NCBI GenBank assembly: GCA_032718475.1
Contig: JAUCBJ010007104.1
Location: 38,254 to 102,253 of the forward strand
From: Nemertoderma westbladi
Lineage: Eukaryota; Xenacoelomorpha; Nemertodermatida; Nemertodermatidae
DNA: 64,000 nt
Direction: 5' to 3'
Below the pieces are notes generated by a model that was not told the origin of the DNA, did no database searches, and saw only the letters and a list, made by a program, of their open reading frames with translations. The stretch's first letter is position 1. Each line of letters opens with the position of its first letter. A program made the translations under genes and the position numbers. This document shows, one piece after another, positions 62,601-64,000 of this stretch.

Positions 62601-63570
62601 CATTCCAGTGCCCGGGCGTCCGGACTTCCGGGCGACTTTGGAACGGACAAATAGTCAGACAGACAAGTTAAATGGACGCCCGGATTTACAGATTTCCGGG
62701 CAGTATTTTGGACAAATTTGCCCGGAAATCCGGACAATTTGCCGGATTTTTCAATGTCCGGGCATTCCAGTGCCCGGGCGTCCGGAAATCCGGGCGACTT
62801 TAGAACGGACAAATAGTCAAACAGACAAGTTTAATGGACGCTCGGATTTAGGGAATTCCGGGCAGTATTTTGGACAACTTTGCCCGGAAATCCGGACATT
62901 TTGCCGGATTTTTGGATTTCCGGGCATTCCAGTTCCCGGGCGTCCGGACTTCCGGGCGAATTTGGAACGGACAAATAGTCGGACAGACAAGTTAAATGGA
63001 CGCCCGGATTTACAGATTTCCGGGCAGTATTTTGTACAAATTTGCCCGGATATCCGGACAATATGCCGGATTTTTGGATGTCCGGGCATTCCAGTGCCCG
63101 GGCGTCCGGACATCCGGGCGACTCTAGAACGGACAAATAGTCGAACAGACAAGTTTAATGGATGCCCAGATTTACAGAATTCCGGGCAGTATTTTGGACA
63201 AATTTGCTCGGAAATCCGGACATTTTGCCGGATTTTTGGATGTCCGGGCATTCCAGTGCCCGGGCGTCCGGAAATCCGGGCGACTTTAGAACGGACAAAT
63301 AGTCGAACAGACAAGTTTAATGGACGCTCGGATTTATGGAATTCCGGGCAGTATTTTGGACAACTTTGCCCGGAAATCCGGACAATTTGCCGGATTTTTG
63401 GATTTCCAGGCATTCTAGCGCCCGCGCTTCCGGAGATCCGGGCGACTATGGAACGGTCAAATTGTCGGACAGACAAGTTTAATGAACGCCCGTATTTACA
63501 GAATTCCAGGCAGTATTTTGGACAACTTTGCCCGGAAATCCGGACATTTTGCCGGATTTTTGGATGTCGA
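59633..63570. repeat. GTCCGG-rich satellite array 3 (mostly 162-bp units)
   Basis: About 24 units. The common length is 162 bp because each has GTCCGGACATCC where array 2 has ATCC. 162 is 54 codons, so frames stay open for hundreds of codons on both strands (447 codons at 59885-61228 and again at 62347-63690). 59880-61100 recurs at about 62342-63565 (offset 2,462 bp), so a segment of the array has itself been duplicated. The array stops abruptly at GGATGTCGATATTTGG, where macrosatellite copy C begins. Confidence 0.95.
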
Positions 63571-64000
63571 TATTTGGTTGAGATACAAAAATTGTATAAA
63601 ACATGTATAAAACATGTAAAAACATATTTTGTTGGTAAACAAACGTACTGGACGCAAATCTGCAAATGTTATCCAGAAGTTTTTACATGAAAAGTAAATA
63701 ACTTTATATTAATATATTATATTATATAATAATACAACGATATTACATGAAAGCGCCACTTATACAATGAATAGTAAATTGTATTACAATGTGATCAACT
63801 AACAATAAATAAATCCCAAACTAAATTAACTAATAATATATAACAAAGGACAATAAAAATAGCGCTGGAACCGCTTTGCTAGTTGCTCTACTAACTAAAA
63901 ATTTAACAGAATCAATTAAATAACCTTCGGCATGGTAAGATAGGAATGGTGTCAGTGAAAAACAATAAAATAGTGTGTTAGTATCAGCCCTTTAATAGTG
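63571..64000. repeat. Macrosatellite copy C, start (runs off the window)
   Basis: From GATATTTGGTTGAGATAC it matches 26900-27322 of copy A, with a small local duplication (ACATGTATAAAACATGTAAA). It continues TAGTGTGTTAGTATCAGCCC like copy A and unlike copy B. Confidence 0.9.

Overview
The window is animal (invertebrate metazoan) nuclear DNA. It holds two intron-containing, conserved animal genes on the minus strand, a BEL/Pao LTR retrotransposon (a metazoan-restricted group), abundant micro-, mini- and satellite DNA, and AT-rich intergenic sequence. I cannot place the species. The frequent short palindromes TACCGGTA and AGGCCT, the long poly-G/poly-C tracts and the large GC-rich satellites are recognisable habits of this genome.

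Layout. 1-2.2 kb is AT-rich with no gene seen; a possible tRNA-derived SINE lies at about 2.2-2.37 kb. 2.38-6.03 kb is a 63-bp minisatellite. 8.41-10.92 kb (minus) is a complete two-exon COG4 gene (Golgi vesicle tethering). 13.91-19.11 kb (minus) is a complete four-exon INPP4 gene (phosphatidylinositol-3,4-bisphosphate 4-phosphatase) with PH and C2 domains. Its second intron ends in nine perfect 51-bp tandem copies of its own 3' splice site. 19.1-20.6 kb is non-coding.

From 20.67 kb to the end the window is satellite and macrosatellite DNA. A composite block recurs: AT-rich sequence carrying a broken 3' end of TBC1D23, then a (GGTATT)n hexamer array, then an array of GTCCGG-rich satellite units of 154, 162 or about 170 bp. 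Copy A is about 25.08-33.3 kb and continues at 48.4-49.4 kb. Copy B is about 49.87-63.57 kb. Copy C begins at 63.57 kb and runs off the window. An earlier (GGTATT)n plus satellite pair lies at 20.67-25.08 kb. A 15.1-kb BEL/Pao element with 1,430-bp LTRs that look identical and a 5-bp target duplication has inserted into the satellite of copy A (33,300-48,402).

The two intact genes are not functionally linked in any way the sequence shows: COG4 acts at the Golgi and INPP4 in phosphoinositide turnover. All remaining long open frames lie inside periodic repeats and are not called as genes. Copy identity is judged by eye, and all functional assignments rest on recognised protein motifs rather than a database search.
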